From: Ottelia alismoides
Lineage: Eukaryota > Streptophyta > Magnoliopsida > Alismatales > Hydrocharitaceae
Reading direction: 5' to 3'
DNA: 64,000 bases
Assembly: GCA_037367405.1 (NCBI GenBank)
Contig: JAZKJV010003358.1
Span: forward strand, 62,001 to 126,000
Positions 1-12,458 of the stretch are shown here, piece by piece; within the stretch, counting starts at the first letter, position 1; every line of letters begins with the position of its first letter. The notes below the pieces were generated by a model. That model was not told the origin of the DNA and made no database searches. It saw nothing but the letters and a program-made list of their open reading frames with translations. Both the position numbers and the translations under genes were made by a program.

Positions 1-2
1 AC

Positions 3-509
3 ATGTATAAGGTCGTCACAGGACAACGCATGACACAATTTGGTCTAAAAGGTGGAAAGAAATAAACTGTCTTGGTTAGCGATGCATCGTATACATGTCA
101 AAAATGGCAAACTCACAGAGTCCTTTGTTCTCATGCATGTGTCGTTCTATCTCACTTGAACACAAATGTGGAAGAATATTTTGGCCCATGGTATACATGG
201 TAAGCTCAGTCCCACATTTACGAAGGGTTGTTCTACCCCATTGGTGACAGAGACAAGTGGCCTCGTTTCGACCATTCATTAGTTATTCCAGATGATAGCA
301 TGATAAGGAAAAAGTGGAATCCAAAGAATAAGAGGATTCACAATGAGATGGACATGAGGGAGAATACCGTGCAATCTCAATGCGGAACTTGTGGTGTTGA
401 AGGTCATAATAGGAGGAACACCACGCATGGAAGGACGCAAAATACATGCGGTATCTGTGGGGGATTGGGTCATAACAGGAGGAAGTGTCCCAACAGAGAT
501 AGTATGTGA
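3..509 (+). pseudogene. MuDR-type (MULE) transposase, C-terminal fragment
   Basis: Reading one frame from the left edge gives the end of a Mutator-like transposase; the catalytic part lies outside the window. A SWIM-like zinc finger region (KWQ, then CSHA) is followed by EEYFGPWYT and YEGLFYPIGDRDKWP, which are typical of the MULE C-terminus. Two zinc knuckles follow. The first (bases 381-425) has C-C-H but a Thr where the last Cys should be. The second (447-491) is a complete CX2CX4HX4C. The frame carries TAA stops at 63-65 and 201-203, so this copy is dead. MULE transposases bind terminal inverted repeats and cut and paste DNA. The PMD gene begins 80 bases downstream, a known association in plant MULEs. 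A GTATGT donor at 502 and an AG before 589 could join the two, but that splice does not keep frame. Confidence 0.85.
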
Positions 510-588
510 ATGATTTACTTGACAATCTTTTTAAATTATTTAAATTTAAAGTCATTGTTTAGTTGTTTCTAATATTGTTTATGAATAG

Positions 589-2671
589 ATGGAGCTGGAA
601 CCAGTTGATTGTTCTCTTTTAAGACAGCAGAGGGAGCACCGTTCGACTGTTGTTTGGGCAGGGGGTGTAAGTACAACTTTTAGAAATATTCACATAATAT
701 TTTCGAAAATTGTTTTCATAATCTATATGTTTTCTTTTTCAGGTGACGAGATGCCTACGGTGACGACGACGGGAGAGCACACTGAGGCATGTCCCCTTGG
801 ACGAGCGCATAGTTCCCCACATTTGCGTAGCGGGTTTTCTTGGTGTAATGCAGATGGATTTCATTTCCTTGGACTGGCACCTAGTTACAGTTCTGGTTGA
901 GAGATGGCATCCCGAGACACACACATTTCACATGCGCCACAGGGAGATGACTGTTACATTGCAGGATGTCGCTTACATATTCGGGTTGCAGATAGATGGT
1001 CAGGCGATGATTGGTCTTACTACTTCTCCCAGTTGGGCAGGCTTGTGTGAGCGGTTGCTTGGGGTCTGGCCAGAACGGTCTAACAATGATGGCACTCGAG
1101 TTTGCATGACTTGGTTACCAGAGCACTTCTCAGTTCTGCCAGAGGACGCCGATGAAGATACCATTCTGCGATACACACGGGCGTACATTCTACAGCTTTT
1201 TGGTGGTGCGATCTTTCCTGACAAGTCAGGAAACGAGGTCTCACTGATCTACCTGCCATTTTTGGAGGACTTGGAGACTTGTGGGACGTACAATCGGGGC
1301 TCAGCTTGTTTGGCTTACTTGTACAGGCAGTTATGTGTTGCATCGAAGGCTGAGGCAGTTGGGATTGGTGGTCCCTTGATACTGTTACAGTTGTGGGCTT
1401 GGGAGCGATTCCCCCATATCGCTCCGGTCGTTCACCACCGACCTCTTTGGCAAGGGAAGTCCTTGGGGGCAAGATGGCATGCAGAGTTTAATATTACAGC
1501 GGAATCTACACATGTGATTCGACCATATAGGGATGCATTTGACCTACAACTAGATGAGCAGGTATTCACTTAACACGTTATTATGGTTTTTTTCAATTAT
1601 ACCGGGTTTTTTAATATTTCTAATTTAACGCAGGTGGTATGGACTCCATATACAGACGAGGTGTTGTCCATGTTACTGTTGTATTGTCGTGGCAATGAGG
1701 AGTTATATGTGGCTCGCGTCCCCCTGATTCATTCAATTTTTTATTGTGGAGCTACACACATTGGACAGAGTCCTTCGACAGTTTGGTGACATTCAGGGGA
1801 TTCCAATGGCTTGCGATACGTCATCTCATTTGCATTCAATCGATCTCCGAGGGAAGAGCAACGCCGATTGGACGGAATTTCATGCAGTTTATATTAGACT
1901 ATGGAACATCCGTAGGGACTACGTTGTATCAATGACTCTCATTTCATTGGGAGGACCAGATACGACCGTTGAGTACTTGCCATGGTATCGTCGAATTACA
2001 AGACGTTTCATTGGACGACATGGATGCACACTCGATTACACGGTAAGCTAAATTTACTTAAATTAGATATTGTGGTATGATTTAACATGTTCTGACAACA
2101 GTTGCTCATATTGCAGGTGTCTCAATTCGAGGAGATTGTTCGACTTTGCGATGACGGTGCTCCACGTATTAGAGAACTTGCTGCTGAAGCAAGTTCTAGG
2201 ATACGTGAGTCTATACAGCGACAGTTTCGAGATGGTCCTACTGAGGAGCTTTCACAGGAAGATGGCGAGGCAGAAGCTACATCTCATCCCCGTTCACGTA
2301 TTCGAGGACGTGGACTGAGACGTGGTCACCGACAAAGGGGAGAGAGGCCTTCTGGCGAGGGAGATGTCCCATTTGATACACAACAACCCTCTCAGTCTGG
2401 CATAGAATTTGAGACCCCAATTCCTGAGAGTGGGCCATCCAGAGAGCCTACAACGCCGCCTGCACCACGGAGGGATCAAGCAGAGCACAATGCAGGACCT
2501 TCACATCATTCACCCCTCCCATTGTCCTTCTTCAGAGTTGAAAGAACCGAGATGACCAACATCGATGACATAGATCGCAACAACCAACTGCATATATTTG
2601 ACCTTAGAGCACCGGAGACCACCATGGCAGATGACAGACCAGTCAAATTACAATACAAAAGGAGGAGGTAG
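589..2671 (+). pseudogene. Plant mobile domain (PMD) protein, four exons, degraded
   Basis: Proposed exons are 589-666, 743-1561, 1634-2042 and 2117-2671, each bounded by GT and AG. The three introns are 72-76 bases and keep phase 0. Exon 1 encodes the conserved QREHRSTVVW start. Exon 2 holds the PMD core (LDERIVPHICVAGFLGV, LVERWHPETHTFHM, VTLQDVAYIFGLQIDG). Exon 3 has WTPY and DRVLRQFGDIQGIP, and exon 4 an Arg/Gly-rich and Pro-rich tail ending YKRRR. This is the PF10536 family found in MULE and gypsy elements and in host genes such as MAIN and MAIL1, linked to transposon silencing; it has no known enzyme activity. Two lesions are visible: an in-frame TGA at 761-763, and a frameshift in the T run at 1737-1742. 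The GTATTC donor at 1562 is weak. Most likely a transposon-borne PMD gene beside the transposase, not a functional host gene. Confidence 0.82.
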
Positions 2672-2895
2672 CGTAGACCCTAGAACGATATGTTGCCAAT
2701 CTTTTGTAATGTAAAGCAAACATGTAATTTATAGTGTTTGTAACTATTGTGTTGTCACTAACATTATGCACCTTGTATATGAACAATTTACTTTCTAATC
2801 TATGAATCTTGGCTTTTAAACTTGTTCTAATACCATATTTTGTATTACATACTTTACATGCACTTCGCCAACGTATGATTTTTTTAAAAAAAGGG

Positions 2896-3029
2896 GAAGC
2901 AGTAGAGCTGCTGCTTCTCTTTTTTTTCGGTTCTGGCGAACAGCCGCCTATTCAAGAGACGGCTTTGATTAAAAGCCGCTTCTTCAAGAGGCGGCTTTCG
3001 CTAAAAGCTGCCTCTTCAAGAGGAGGCTT
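2896..3029. repeat. Cluster of GC-rich hairpins downstream of the PMD gene
   Basis: Four inverted repeats lie close together. At 2896-2917, GAAGCAG pairs with CTGCTTC. Three related units then follow at 2942-2965, 2972-2998 and 3005-3029, each with outer arms like AAGCCGC/GCGGCTT around an inner CTCTTCAAGAG-like palindrome. The units differ by a few bases, so they are diverged tandem copies. They sit about 270 bases after the PMD stop codon. They could be terminal or subterminal repeats of the MULE, or an unrelated small repeat. Confidence 0.75.
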
Positions 3030-3262
3030 ACATATGATACATAATAAAAAAATTCTCGATCATATACAACTAATATGGTTTCAACTTGCCCCCTACACGA
3101 ATTTTCCTCTCGATGAGGGATTGGTGTAAGAGACCGAAATGATCGTGTTTTACTTATGTTGTGCCCTTATTTTAGAAGGATTTTTATTTTCATGCGAGTT
3201 AATCAATTCTATCGTTTCTTACTGAGTATATAAAGGTGTGCGTGGTGTGAGTTTTATCACTG

Positions 3263-4089
3263 TAGGGATGCAACCGGATACAGATATATACGTATCCGTC
3301 CACTACCGTATTCGCTTAAAGCGGATACGGATATACATTTTCATATTTTAGCGGATACGGATACGGATACTAGTTTTAAATTTTTTACGGATACGGATTC
3401 GGATATGGATACCATTATAGAATTTTTTCCGGATACGATACGATACAGATATATATATTTTTTGCGGATACGGATACGGATATCCATATTATCCATATTT
3501 TCAGTAATATTTCAGCTTCACAAATGTTTTGCATGCCTCAATGTAGCTCTGACACGAAGTTGTATCTCATCAAAAAAAGTAATAAACTTTTATAATTTAT
3601 CATAATGTCGTTTCATGAAATATACCATATCACCTTTATCTTATTAGTTGGTTACAATGTTACAGTATTACCTATATTTTGAAAACATTTCAAATGAATA
3701 TGCTCTTCAATTTATTCCATTCAACATTTTAATTTATTTTCTTATTTATTATGTAGCATTGTGAGTTTATTGAATTTAGGGTTAGTCTTCCATCAATTAC
3801 AAGTTGTCAAAGACATCATTTTTAATTAGAAGTATGAGGAGACACTTAATATTTATAGGATAATCTGTATCCGTTTCTTAAATATCTGTATCCGAATCGT
3901 GATTATCCGATTCTGAATCCGTATCCGTATTTAAGGATACAATATTCAATATTTTATATCTGTATGATATCCGTATCCGTATCCATATTTTGAAACGGAT
4001 GAGAATATAGTAATACATATATCCGTATCAGTATCCGTCCGTTTGCAACCACCTTCCCGATGTCCCCAATCCTTAGACACGCATCCCTA
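3263..4089. mobile_element. Non-autonomous DNA-transposon-like element (hAT-like?) with GGATAC repeats
   Basis: The left side (3270-3490) is crowded with GGATACGGATA repeats on the plus strand, and the right side (3858-4045) with the complementary TATCCGTATCC, giving long imperfect inverted ends around an AT-rich centre with no coding capacity. TAGGGATGC at 3263 is mirrored by GCATCCCTA ending at 4089, resembling hAT terminal inverted repeats. The 8 bases outside the two ends do not match, so no target duplication supports these exact limits. Subterminal short repeats of this kind are transposase binding sites in hAT elements; the class assignment here is inference. Confidence 0.55.
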
Positions 4090-5084
4090 TCCCCCTCCGT
4101 TGTGCATCCACGCCATCGTGCCTCCCCCTTATGGCACGCGTCCACCTCATTGCCCCCACCCCCTCCCTTGAATCCTAGGACTTATTAAGCTCATCTTCAG
4201 CATGAGGAGCATTTTGATAGGCCTTGTTGATGTAGTGAGTGGTTTCCGCTCCTCATACGAGATTGAAAACATCCATGGACTCATGTTCAATCGAGATCGG
4301 AACCGATGTATGTTTCCTGCATTAGAAGTTAACCATTGTTCATTTCTTTTGCATATAGATGTCATTTGATTTAGCTCATTACAAATCCAACTCGAAGTCT
4401 CCCCTATTCTAAATAACATGAGCATGTGTTGTTCAGGTCACACTTTTTATATACTTATTAGCTCCTTTTTTCTTTCAAGTGGTAATGATAGAATATCAGT
4501 GCATGATATATAGAAGAATGAATAATTAATGAATCAAACATTTTAAAAGTATGAATATGCCTTCCTTTGCATGGCCAGTGAAAGGGGGGCACTATAGAGG
4601 TTTTGTTTTTAAAAGAATGGTTTTGTATCTAAATGTCTATTGTTGTACATTCAAGGAGCACTTTCTATGAATGTGTCTTTTTGTTAAAGATTCAAAATGG
4701 GTTAGTAAATACACATTATCTTAGTATTATAATATATTTGTTGCCATTTGTTGGATAATCTAAATCTTGGATGACGATGTATAATCCCCATGATTGTTAG
4801 ATTAAGGTATCCTCCATCCTTTTTAAAAATATAGGATCCTGCAATTTTTCCTTCGTGGTGAGATTTTTTTCTTGCATTGTATATGTTGGGGGAAGTACGA
4901 GATCAAAAGTTTTTTGTATAGGATCGTGTTCTAGTAGACATTCCTTCCCGGTTGTATATCTGAGTGAAATTGGTATGGATCTTTCTTGTTTGCTATGCAA
5001 TTGTATTATACGGTCTAATTGTGTATGGATGTGCTTCTTCTACATATCTGAGTGCTAATTGTTATGAATAATCTTTTGTATGTA
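4090..5084. other. No gene recognised
   Basis: AT-rich sequence with only short, low-complexity reading frames on both strands. No protein family, RNA gene or LTR boundary could be recognised. The right part (from about 4850) begins to resemble the diverged repeats that follow. Confidence 0.5.
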
Positions 5085-5364
5085 CATGGTGGAGAAGGAG
5101 ATGCTTGTATGGAAATGAACTTGTTTGTATATTCGAATAAGTTCTTGTATGGATTCATCCTCTATTACAGATTTGATATAAGTTTTGTATCAAATGGCAT
5201 TCCTTTGTATTGACTGTATAACTGTCTGTAACCGAATGATTTTGTATTATAAGGTCGAATTTTGTATATATGTGCCTTCTTCTATAAATCGAAGTGTCGG
5301 TTGGCATAAATCTTTCCTCTTGTTTATACATGGTGGAGAAGAGGGTGCATGTACGGAAATGAAC
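5085..5364. repeat. Diverged direct repeat, period about 243 bases
   Basis: The sequence ACATGGTGGAGAAGGAG followed by TGTATGGAAATGAAC near 5085 recurs with few changes near 5328. Words such as CTTCTTCTA and TTTTGTAT are shared between. This looks like an older, more diverged part of the tandem array immediately downstream. Confidence 0.6.
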
Positions 5365-5378
5365 ATTTTATAGGAATA

Positions 5379-5960
5379 CGAAGATTTTTGCATAATGGAG
5401 TGAGTTCTAGCATGAGTGTCCTCTCGGTTGCATATACGAGAGAGTATGTTCCTTCTCATGAATGCGTACAAGTACCCTTTTGTAGAAAAATGAAGATTTT
5501 TGTATAATGGAGTGAGTTCTGCTTTGAATATCTTCCTTGTTGCATAAATGAGAGAATTTTTGTATGTTGCTTTTCATGAATGCGTACAAGCACCTAATTG
5601 TAGGAAAATGAAGATTTTTGTATAATGCTTTGGCATGAATGTGTCCTCTACTGCATTTCTGAGAGAGTTTTTATACATTTCTTTTCATGAATGTACACAC
5701 GTATCATTTTGTAGGAAAATAAAGATTTTTGCATAGTGAAGTGAGTTCTGGGTTGAATGTCTTCTATGTTGCTTATATGAGAGAGTTTTTGTATATTCCT
5801 TCTCATGAACGTGCCCAAGTACCTTTTGTAGGAAAGAAAATATTTTTATATAATGGAGTGAGTTTTAATATGAACGTCTTCATTGTTGCATTTCTAAGAG
5901 AGTTTTTATATGAATTTTTATTTTTATGTAATCACAGTGAAGAAGAAGATTTTTACCGAG
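5379..5960. repeat. Tandem repeat array, about five units of 105-120 bases
   Basis: Each unit runs GAAGATTTTTGTATAATGGAGTGAGTTC, a variable 15 bases, a TGTTGCATnnATGAGAGAG block, TTTTTGTAT, TTCTCATGAATG, GTACAAGTACC and TTTTGTAGGAAAATG. Units begin near 5379, 5490, 5608, 5721 and 5840, and the last is the most decayed. Short open frames across it are only a consequence of the repetition. The units could be a small satellite or the internal repeat of a transposon. Confidence 0.75.
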
Positions 5961-7440
5961 GAGTGATTTTTTTTATATAAAGTGAGTTCTTGTAGGTATT
6001 TCTCATCTGTTGTAGATTTGGTATGGAATCTGTATTAAGCATACTTCCTTTGTATTAGATGATATTTTGCATCCAAATGAAATAAATGCTTTGACTCGTT
6101 AAAGGAATGATCACCATTGACCATAATTTGTAGGAAATACACATTAAAATATTAAAATAATGTTTGATATTGTCCAGAATAATGAAAATAAGACTACACT
6201 TTGCTGAGATGACACGAGTGACATTCACTATAAAACTTGAGAGCTAAACTCAACAAGAAATAAGTGGCAATCATGTGATCCTTTCACATTGTCCATAGAC
6301 ATCAGTTGACTTCCTTTCTTACAATAATGTTCGTAACAACTTATAATGTGATAAAATCATTAAAATATTTCTACTAATGGCAAGCTAGATCTCCCCCAAT
6401 GCTCCAAATGATCATAAATGCTTTAATCGAGTCTACCTAAGACTTCTTTGCTCCCAAATGGTCGTCGATGGCAAACAACCTCACGTGGGTATGAAATCCA
6501 AGTGTTGATCGATGAAGCTTCAATAATTAATCTTGATCTCCATATGTAGGAGATTTCATTCTTCAGATGAAGTCATCTTAGATCTCAAGTGCTCGAATGG
6601 TGATTACATCCATGTGATGATGCTATGATGATATAGGGATCGAAGGTATAGTCTCCAAGCAATGAGATTCATATGCTCAATTTTATCATTGGCGGCTACT
6701 TTGCTTGTCTACAAGTGATGGTGTTGAATAACCTCCGGATGATTTTGTTAGGAATGCTCTTATTCTTTAGAGAGTCGGGTATATGTGGAAAACGATGATG
6801 CTTTCAGTTGCCCGATAGCTACAATGATCTGATCCCTTCTTTATGTTGTCCTTTTACACCACAAATATTCGATTATGTTGATTCACCTGCAAGTATCAAG
6901 GAGACTCGAGGATGAATCCTCTGCCCTAAACATCACAAGAAAATGGATGGGACTATATACTCAAGGCATCGATGTTCTGAACTTAAATTCGTCTAGTTGG
7001 AAAAAAATTTGGATCACATATTTATCTAAGAGGACCGTTCTAATGCATATTATCTTTAATATTATACAAACAATGTGTTTTAAAAATGAATAAAATAACC
7101 CTTTATATCTAAAAAATATGGATAATCATTCATTGTACTTGTACTATTTATCAGACTATTAATTTCTAGAAATTTACTTATTCCGAACTGCTTCATGGGC
7201 TCATATTATATTTTTCATAATGCCACAAGCACCACTTCCAACCTTGTCAGGATTATATCAAGAGAAATGGCATAACTGCTTAGACCTTGTACTGAACCTA
7301 AAAAATCTTCCTAGATCTCCCATTGTTCTTTATATTTCATGTAAATAATATATATCTTATCGTTTTTGTGGTAAGTTTAAAAATCAAATTAGGATTAAAA
7401 TGCATGTAGCTGTTGTATGATGAATATAAAATTTAGGGAT
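5961..7440. other. No gene recognised
   Basis: Unique-looking AT-rich sequence. The longest open stretch on the plus strand, near 6875-7093, does not resemble any family I know and has no supporting context. I see no transposon ends, RNA genes or repeats here. Confidence 0.5.
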
Positions 7441-7513
7441 GTAACATAACATGAATATACAAATTACCACCATATTTAGAAGTCAACAAACTTACTCCTC
7501 ACAGGGGATGAGC

Positions 7514-7580
7514 GTCGGAGGAAGGTTTTACGACCCTAAACCCCGATACCTAGGCATCTTGATGACTAGGTCGACAATGA
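7514..7580 (+). mobile_element. Small fragment of the gypsy LTR family
   Basis: The block TTTTACGACCCTAAACCCCG..ACCTAGGCATCTTGATGACTAGGTCGACAA matches a diagnostic block of the gypsy LTR seen at 53915-53975 and, reversed, near 29400-29460, 58925-58995 and 60740-60810. Copia-1 lies to its right, and a matching second half of the same LTR type begins at 13833, just after the copia-1 LTR. This may therefore be the other side of an LTR split by the copia insertion. That link is inference. Confidence 0.5.
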
Positions 7581-8199
7581 AATATGATGGATTGGACCCA
7601 AAGATAATCATTCATAAAACCCACATAATGTTATACTCAATAATAACCAGTAAAATATCATGGATTGGACTCATGATCCAGATATTGTACTTGCAGTTGG
7701 ACACATAATGTATGTGGTTGCATTGTGCAAGATTCCTCAACATAATGAGGTATGACAATTAAATAAGACAATAAGACATCACCTTAGGGTTCGTATGTCT
7801 CTATAGTCTTGATCTTTCATCCAGTGTACTTTGGAAGTGACATGTCAATGGTGATCGTAATTGTCGAATAATCCTTACAAAATCAAAGAAGATATTTTGG
7901 CATACATATGTGCTCTAGACATTTAATCATGAATGACATTGTTCTCTGCATTATGTAGAATGGTAGCTCGAAAGAGATGATGTATTCAAAATGTTTGAAT
8001 ACCTACCTGAACCAATGTTTTAAGAGTCTAGATGGATGTAGAAATGATGGATGTCATCATTCTACTGTCTATACTCTAGTCATTCATGAAGTTTCATAAT
8101 ATTCATATTGTATGAATTTAATGAAGCATGTATAAATGTTGAAGTGCTCTTGTATTGAAATCTTTTGAATTCAACATAAGAGATTCTTTGTCTTGCAAT

Positions 8200-11166
8200 G
8201 GTTGTTCATAGATAAAGAGAGTGCAGTGGAAGCATGGGTCTGACCCAAGCAAGAAGGAAAGTCAAAAAGTTGGCCTACTTCTGTGACTTCCATATGGTAT
8301 CCAGATAGTTGGATGATTGCCAATACTGCAATGAGTCGATGTATTGATAGTATGACTATCTGGACTATCTAGGATCCTTAGAGAAGGACTCGGATAGTGC
8401 ATCGAAATAATCTACATTTGAACATTGAAATTGACTTTCTTATAAGATAAGATTAAAGTCTAATAATTGTATCTCATTCTTCTAATGACACTTGCAATTG
8501 TTGCATATGTTTTAGAAGACTGAAAAATTTGATCTTAAGGTTGATAGTTATCCACATGGATATTGATGCAATTGTTGCAACAATCTCTGTTAGATTGTAG
8601 ACTTCAAAGTTTTAGTGGGAGAGCCTTAGTCTTAGAGAATGTCTCTATGACCTAGATATTAGAATACACTCATTGTTTGTTTCTAAATGTTGGAAATAAA
8701 CATGGATTCTGAGATAGAATTATCATAAAAGGTTATGATGGATATATTTCATATAGTAATCTGACATCTAGTGGACTCCAAAAAATTAGAAAATTAATGA
8801 ATGGTTCATTAAGATTTCTAATACTGAAAATTAAACCTTAACAGATCAATAGAAGGATGAATATCATTTGACAATGATCCGACATCTAGTCTTGGACTTA
8901 TATCTATTGACATGATCAATAGACTAATGAGGTATTGAACTTTAGATTGTCCGAAGGTTCAAATCTTACATACTTGTGAATATTGTATTCAAAGTAAATA
9001 TGTCCAATACACTCTTCTCCGGGAATAGTGTAAGATGCCAGGGTATTCATGATCTTATACATATTGATGTATGTGGATCATTTGTATCATAATAAATACT
9101 GATGGTATGTGATATCATTCAATGATTATTTGTGTTATGAGATTTCTCATCTTCACCTAAGAAACCTTTGAAATGTTCAAAGATTTCACAATTTTGATTT
9201 AGAACCGAAGTTTGAAGAAAGATGAAATGAATTTGTTCTAACCTAGGTAGCTTGTACCTGTTAGATAAAATTCAAAGAATACCTTACGGAGATATGAATA
9301 TCATTTCTATCTTACTCCTCCTGATAAACCTAAACTCGATAGAGTTGTAGGGAGATACAATTGGATCATGTGTGACATGATTTGATCAATGATGAATTCT
9401 TTAGCATAATTACCTATTAGTTTCCAGGTATATATGTAGTAGAGACTACATTATATATCCTTAATAAGATTCCATGCAAGTAAGCTGGAATTAAGCACTA
9501 GAGAGTGCTACTTCATTACGAAAATAAAGGATGGTATGGGATACCTACTTTATGACCTTGAGATTCTTAAAATATCTCATCTCTGAGAATGTGATTCTTA
9601 GAGGCTGAGACTCTTGAGAATCAAGAAGAAAGAGAAGTAAAGGAACTCATTTAATCTTGAGATGATAATGAGGCTCCTGAAATCAGAAACTAAAAGGATA
9701 ATTAACGATGAAACATTAATACCTCTTCAAATGAGTTTGAGGATGTATTCCATGTGTCGATTAAGTCTGACAATGATCGTACTTCATGTGATGAAGCTCC
9801 TGAGGATCATGACATGGAAAGATGGATTTTAGCAATAATGTCTAAAGTATACTTCATATACAAGTGTTGTATATGGACCCTCGATGATCCACCTATATGG
9901 GTAAGACCCATAAAGGTGTAAATGGATCTTCAAGAGAAAGGGAATCTGATGGTAAGGTAGAGACCTTCAAAGCTCGGTTCGTAGCCATGAGCTACACACT
10001 GGAAGAGAAGACATTGCTTGCGATGAGACTTGCTCTTCAGTAACCATGCTTAAACCCATTGGATTATTGCAAACTATAGCTACACAACTTCGCTTTGACA
10101 TCTTCGAGATGGAAGTCAAGATTGCATTCCTCTATGAATGCCTCTCTGAGGATATTCACATGAAGTAGCCCCAGGGCTTCATGATTGGGGAAAGTAAGGT
10201 GTGAAAGCTAAAGAAATCCATCTATGGACTCAAAAAGCTTCTTGTTGGAACATAAGATTTGATGAAATTATAAAATGTTATGATTTCATATAGAATCTTG
10301 ATGAACCATATGAAGCTTAGTGGGAGTGCCTATGTGTTCATCGTGCTAAAAGTAGATAATATCCTAAGCATTTGGAATGATATAAGGATGATAATAAGTG
10401 TTTTATAGACTGGCTATTCCATACCTTGAGATATGATCTCGAGAATACCTCTTAGATCTTAGTTCTGAAGTTGTTCAGAAGCAAAGAAAATATGGTATAG
10501 GGACTGTACATGTTCCATTCTTGGAAAACCCCAAGGAAGGTTTCCTTTCCCTTAAGATATGGTACTGACCTATCTAACGGGATAGCACCTCAAAGAGCTG
10601 AGGAAGTGAATGCTAGAACTGCTTGCACTGGTGCATCAGTTACGAGAAGCTAAGTGTGTACAAAAGCCAGATATCTGCCATACAGTGGGAGTAGTAAAGA
10701 GTTGCTAATCCTATTATGGAGAGAAAATACTTGGTTGCAGTAATAACAAAATCTTCAAATATTACAATACTTAGAGATAATTATCTCAAAGTCTCATCAT
10801 CAAGAACCTAAGACTTTATAGATAGTGATCTAAAAGGTCTTAACTGTAGATGCCTTGGGAGATAGAGATCTCCAGGAATAAAGGTACTCTGATAAGGATT
10901 ATAGAAGTACTGGTTATAATAATCACTGAGCAATAGTGTCAAGGACACTATAATTGCTTTATCAAGATTGAGTATTGGTTGCATAAGATGCAACATTCGC
11001 AGTGGATGCGAGCACTGTTACCTAGGGATAAGCAAGTGTCGTAAAAGGACGTGGCATAGTCTTTTGGGAACAAAGTGACTGATCAGCTTACCTAGCTATT
11101 TTCTAAATAGCCTATGATTGTCACATGAGTGTGGGTTTAAATGATTAGCCCATTAATGGCTCTTTG
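8200..11166 (+). pseudogene. Copia-1 pol remnant (integrase, reverse transcriptase, RNase H)
   Basis: A heavily decayed Ty1/copia polyprotein in domain order. A gag-pre-integrase remnant lies near 8880-9010, and the integrase start (LIHIDVCGSF) near 9050. Reverse transcriptase is clearest at 9950-10190: VETFKARFVA, then in another frame DETCSSVTMLKPIGLLQTIA and FDIFEMEVKIAFL. KLKKSIYGLKKA is near 10200. The catalytic YVDD has become KVDN near 10350. RNase H remnants (RPDICHTVGVV) lie near 10670, and an end typical of copia lies near 11000-11060. There are stops and frameshifts throughout, so nothing could be expressed. The order integrase before reverse transcriptase is diagnostic of copia. 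No 5' LTR is visible; the left limit is approximate, and 7580-8200 holds no recognisable domain. Confidence 0.85.
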
Positions 11167-11180
11167 GGCCAGTGGGAGAT
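11167..11180 (+). promoter_or_regulatory. Copia-1 polypurine tract
   Basis: GGGCCAGTGGGAGAT lies immediately before the LTR start TGCTGGACATG. The GTGGGAGATTG context is the usual plus-strand priming site of plant copia elements and fixes the LTR boundary at 11181. Confidence 0.85.
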
Positions 11181-12458
11181 TGCTGGACATGCGAGCCCAC
11201 GACGAGCCATTATGCAATAAATGATATTACAAATATCATTCCCTGATCTGAAATGAATAATAACTAATTTGCATAATAGGTCCCTTAGTACAACTAGGGT
11301 TATGTACCGTGGCTATCTTAATGATCATACAGCTGTTGATTCAATAATTGAATCATAGAGGCCGGTGCTTGGATGAATATCTAAAGAGTTAGATTGAGGA
11401 CTCATCAAGCACCGTCAAATGATTATCAAGAGATTATCTCCAGCCTGAGTAGGAGATGGCAATCCTTTCTCACATAGGCTAATATCTGACCGACCTCTTG
11501 ATGCAGGTCCTCTGCATAGGAATAGAGATTTAGAGGTGTCAGATTAGTTAGGTCAAAGAGTTGGCTTAACGAGATCAAGATAACAAAAGACCTATACCGT
11601 ATGCTGTCACGGTATAGCCACGCATCCTCTGACCGGAGACAGATGTGTTACTACATGTCTGAGTATGTACATTTGGCAGACCAATAGGTTGATGATCTAA
11701 CCAAGGTCTATACACCGGCGCGCTGGTGAGCATATAAGGGCATATGAGTAATACGATCTCTCAAAGGGAACACACAAGTTCACTACTGAACCGGAAGACA
11801 TGAGCTCACTCCTGAGATATTGGGAAGAATCAAATTCCGTGCACGATCATCTCGCTTTGGAAGCTTGACTGAATTTGTACGTTTGATATATACTTTTGTA
11901 AAGTATATGATCAAGACCTAGGTATGATATATGCTTTTGGAAAGTATATGATCGATACTAAATCCCAATGATCAAATGAGAAACTTACTGATAAAACCCT
12001 GAAGTAGACAATATAAAGTTGATCTAATACTTCGGGTTTATTCTGGGTCTTCTAGTATGCAGGATGTACAAGTGTTGGGAATACCTGAGGGTGATGTGAT
12101 CATAAACGATTGTATAACCATGACGCTTCCATTCCTAGGGAGTGATGAAACGGGTCTGGATTTTAGTGACTCCTCTCAGTAGAGAAGTAATCTGATCTTG
12201 GCCCAAATGTTGGACATTGATCTGAATGTGATTCAGATGCAATGAGAAGATTAGATTTGCGGTCTTGATTCAATCAAGCATCTATGGGAGGCCCGAGATC
12301 TGGATTTGAGATGTGATCTCAATATCCAGGTCACTATACGTGGAGCAATACAATCGCCATGTCCTTATCTCTGAGTATCCGTGGAGAAAGCGCATTATCC
12401 TGAAAGAGTTCATGGATAATTCCATTGTTGATATAAGTATCCAAGCATCGAGAAATAT

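Noticed and set aside
2809..3129. A 106-codon open frame downstream of the PMD gene
   Set aside because: It runs through the hairpin cluster and low-complexity sequence, and its protein is repeat-derived.
5379..5960. CRISPR-like regular repeats
   Set aside because: Units of over 100 bases without distinct short spacers, in a plant nuclear context; a simple tandem repeat.
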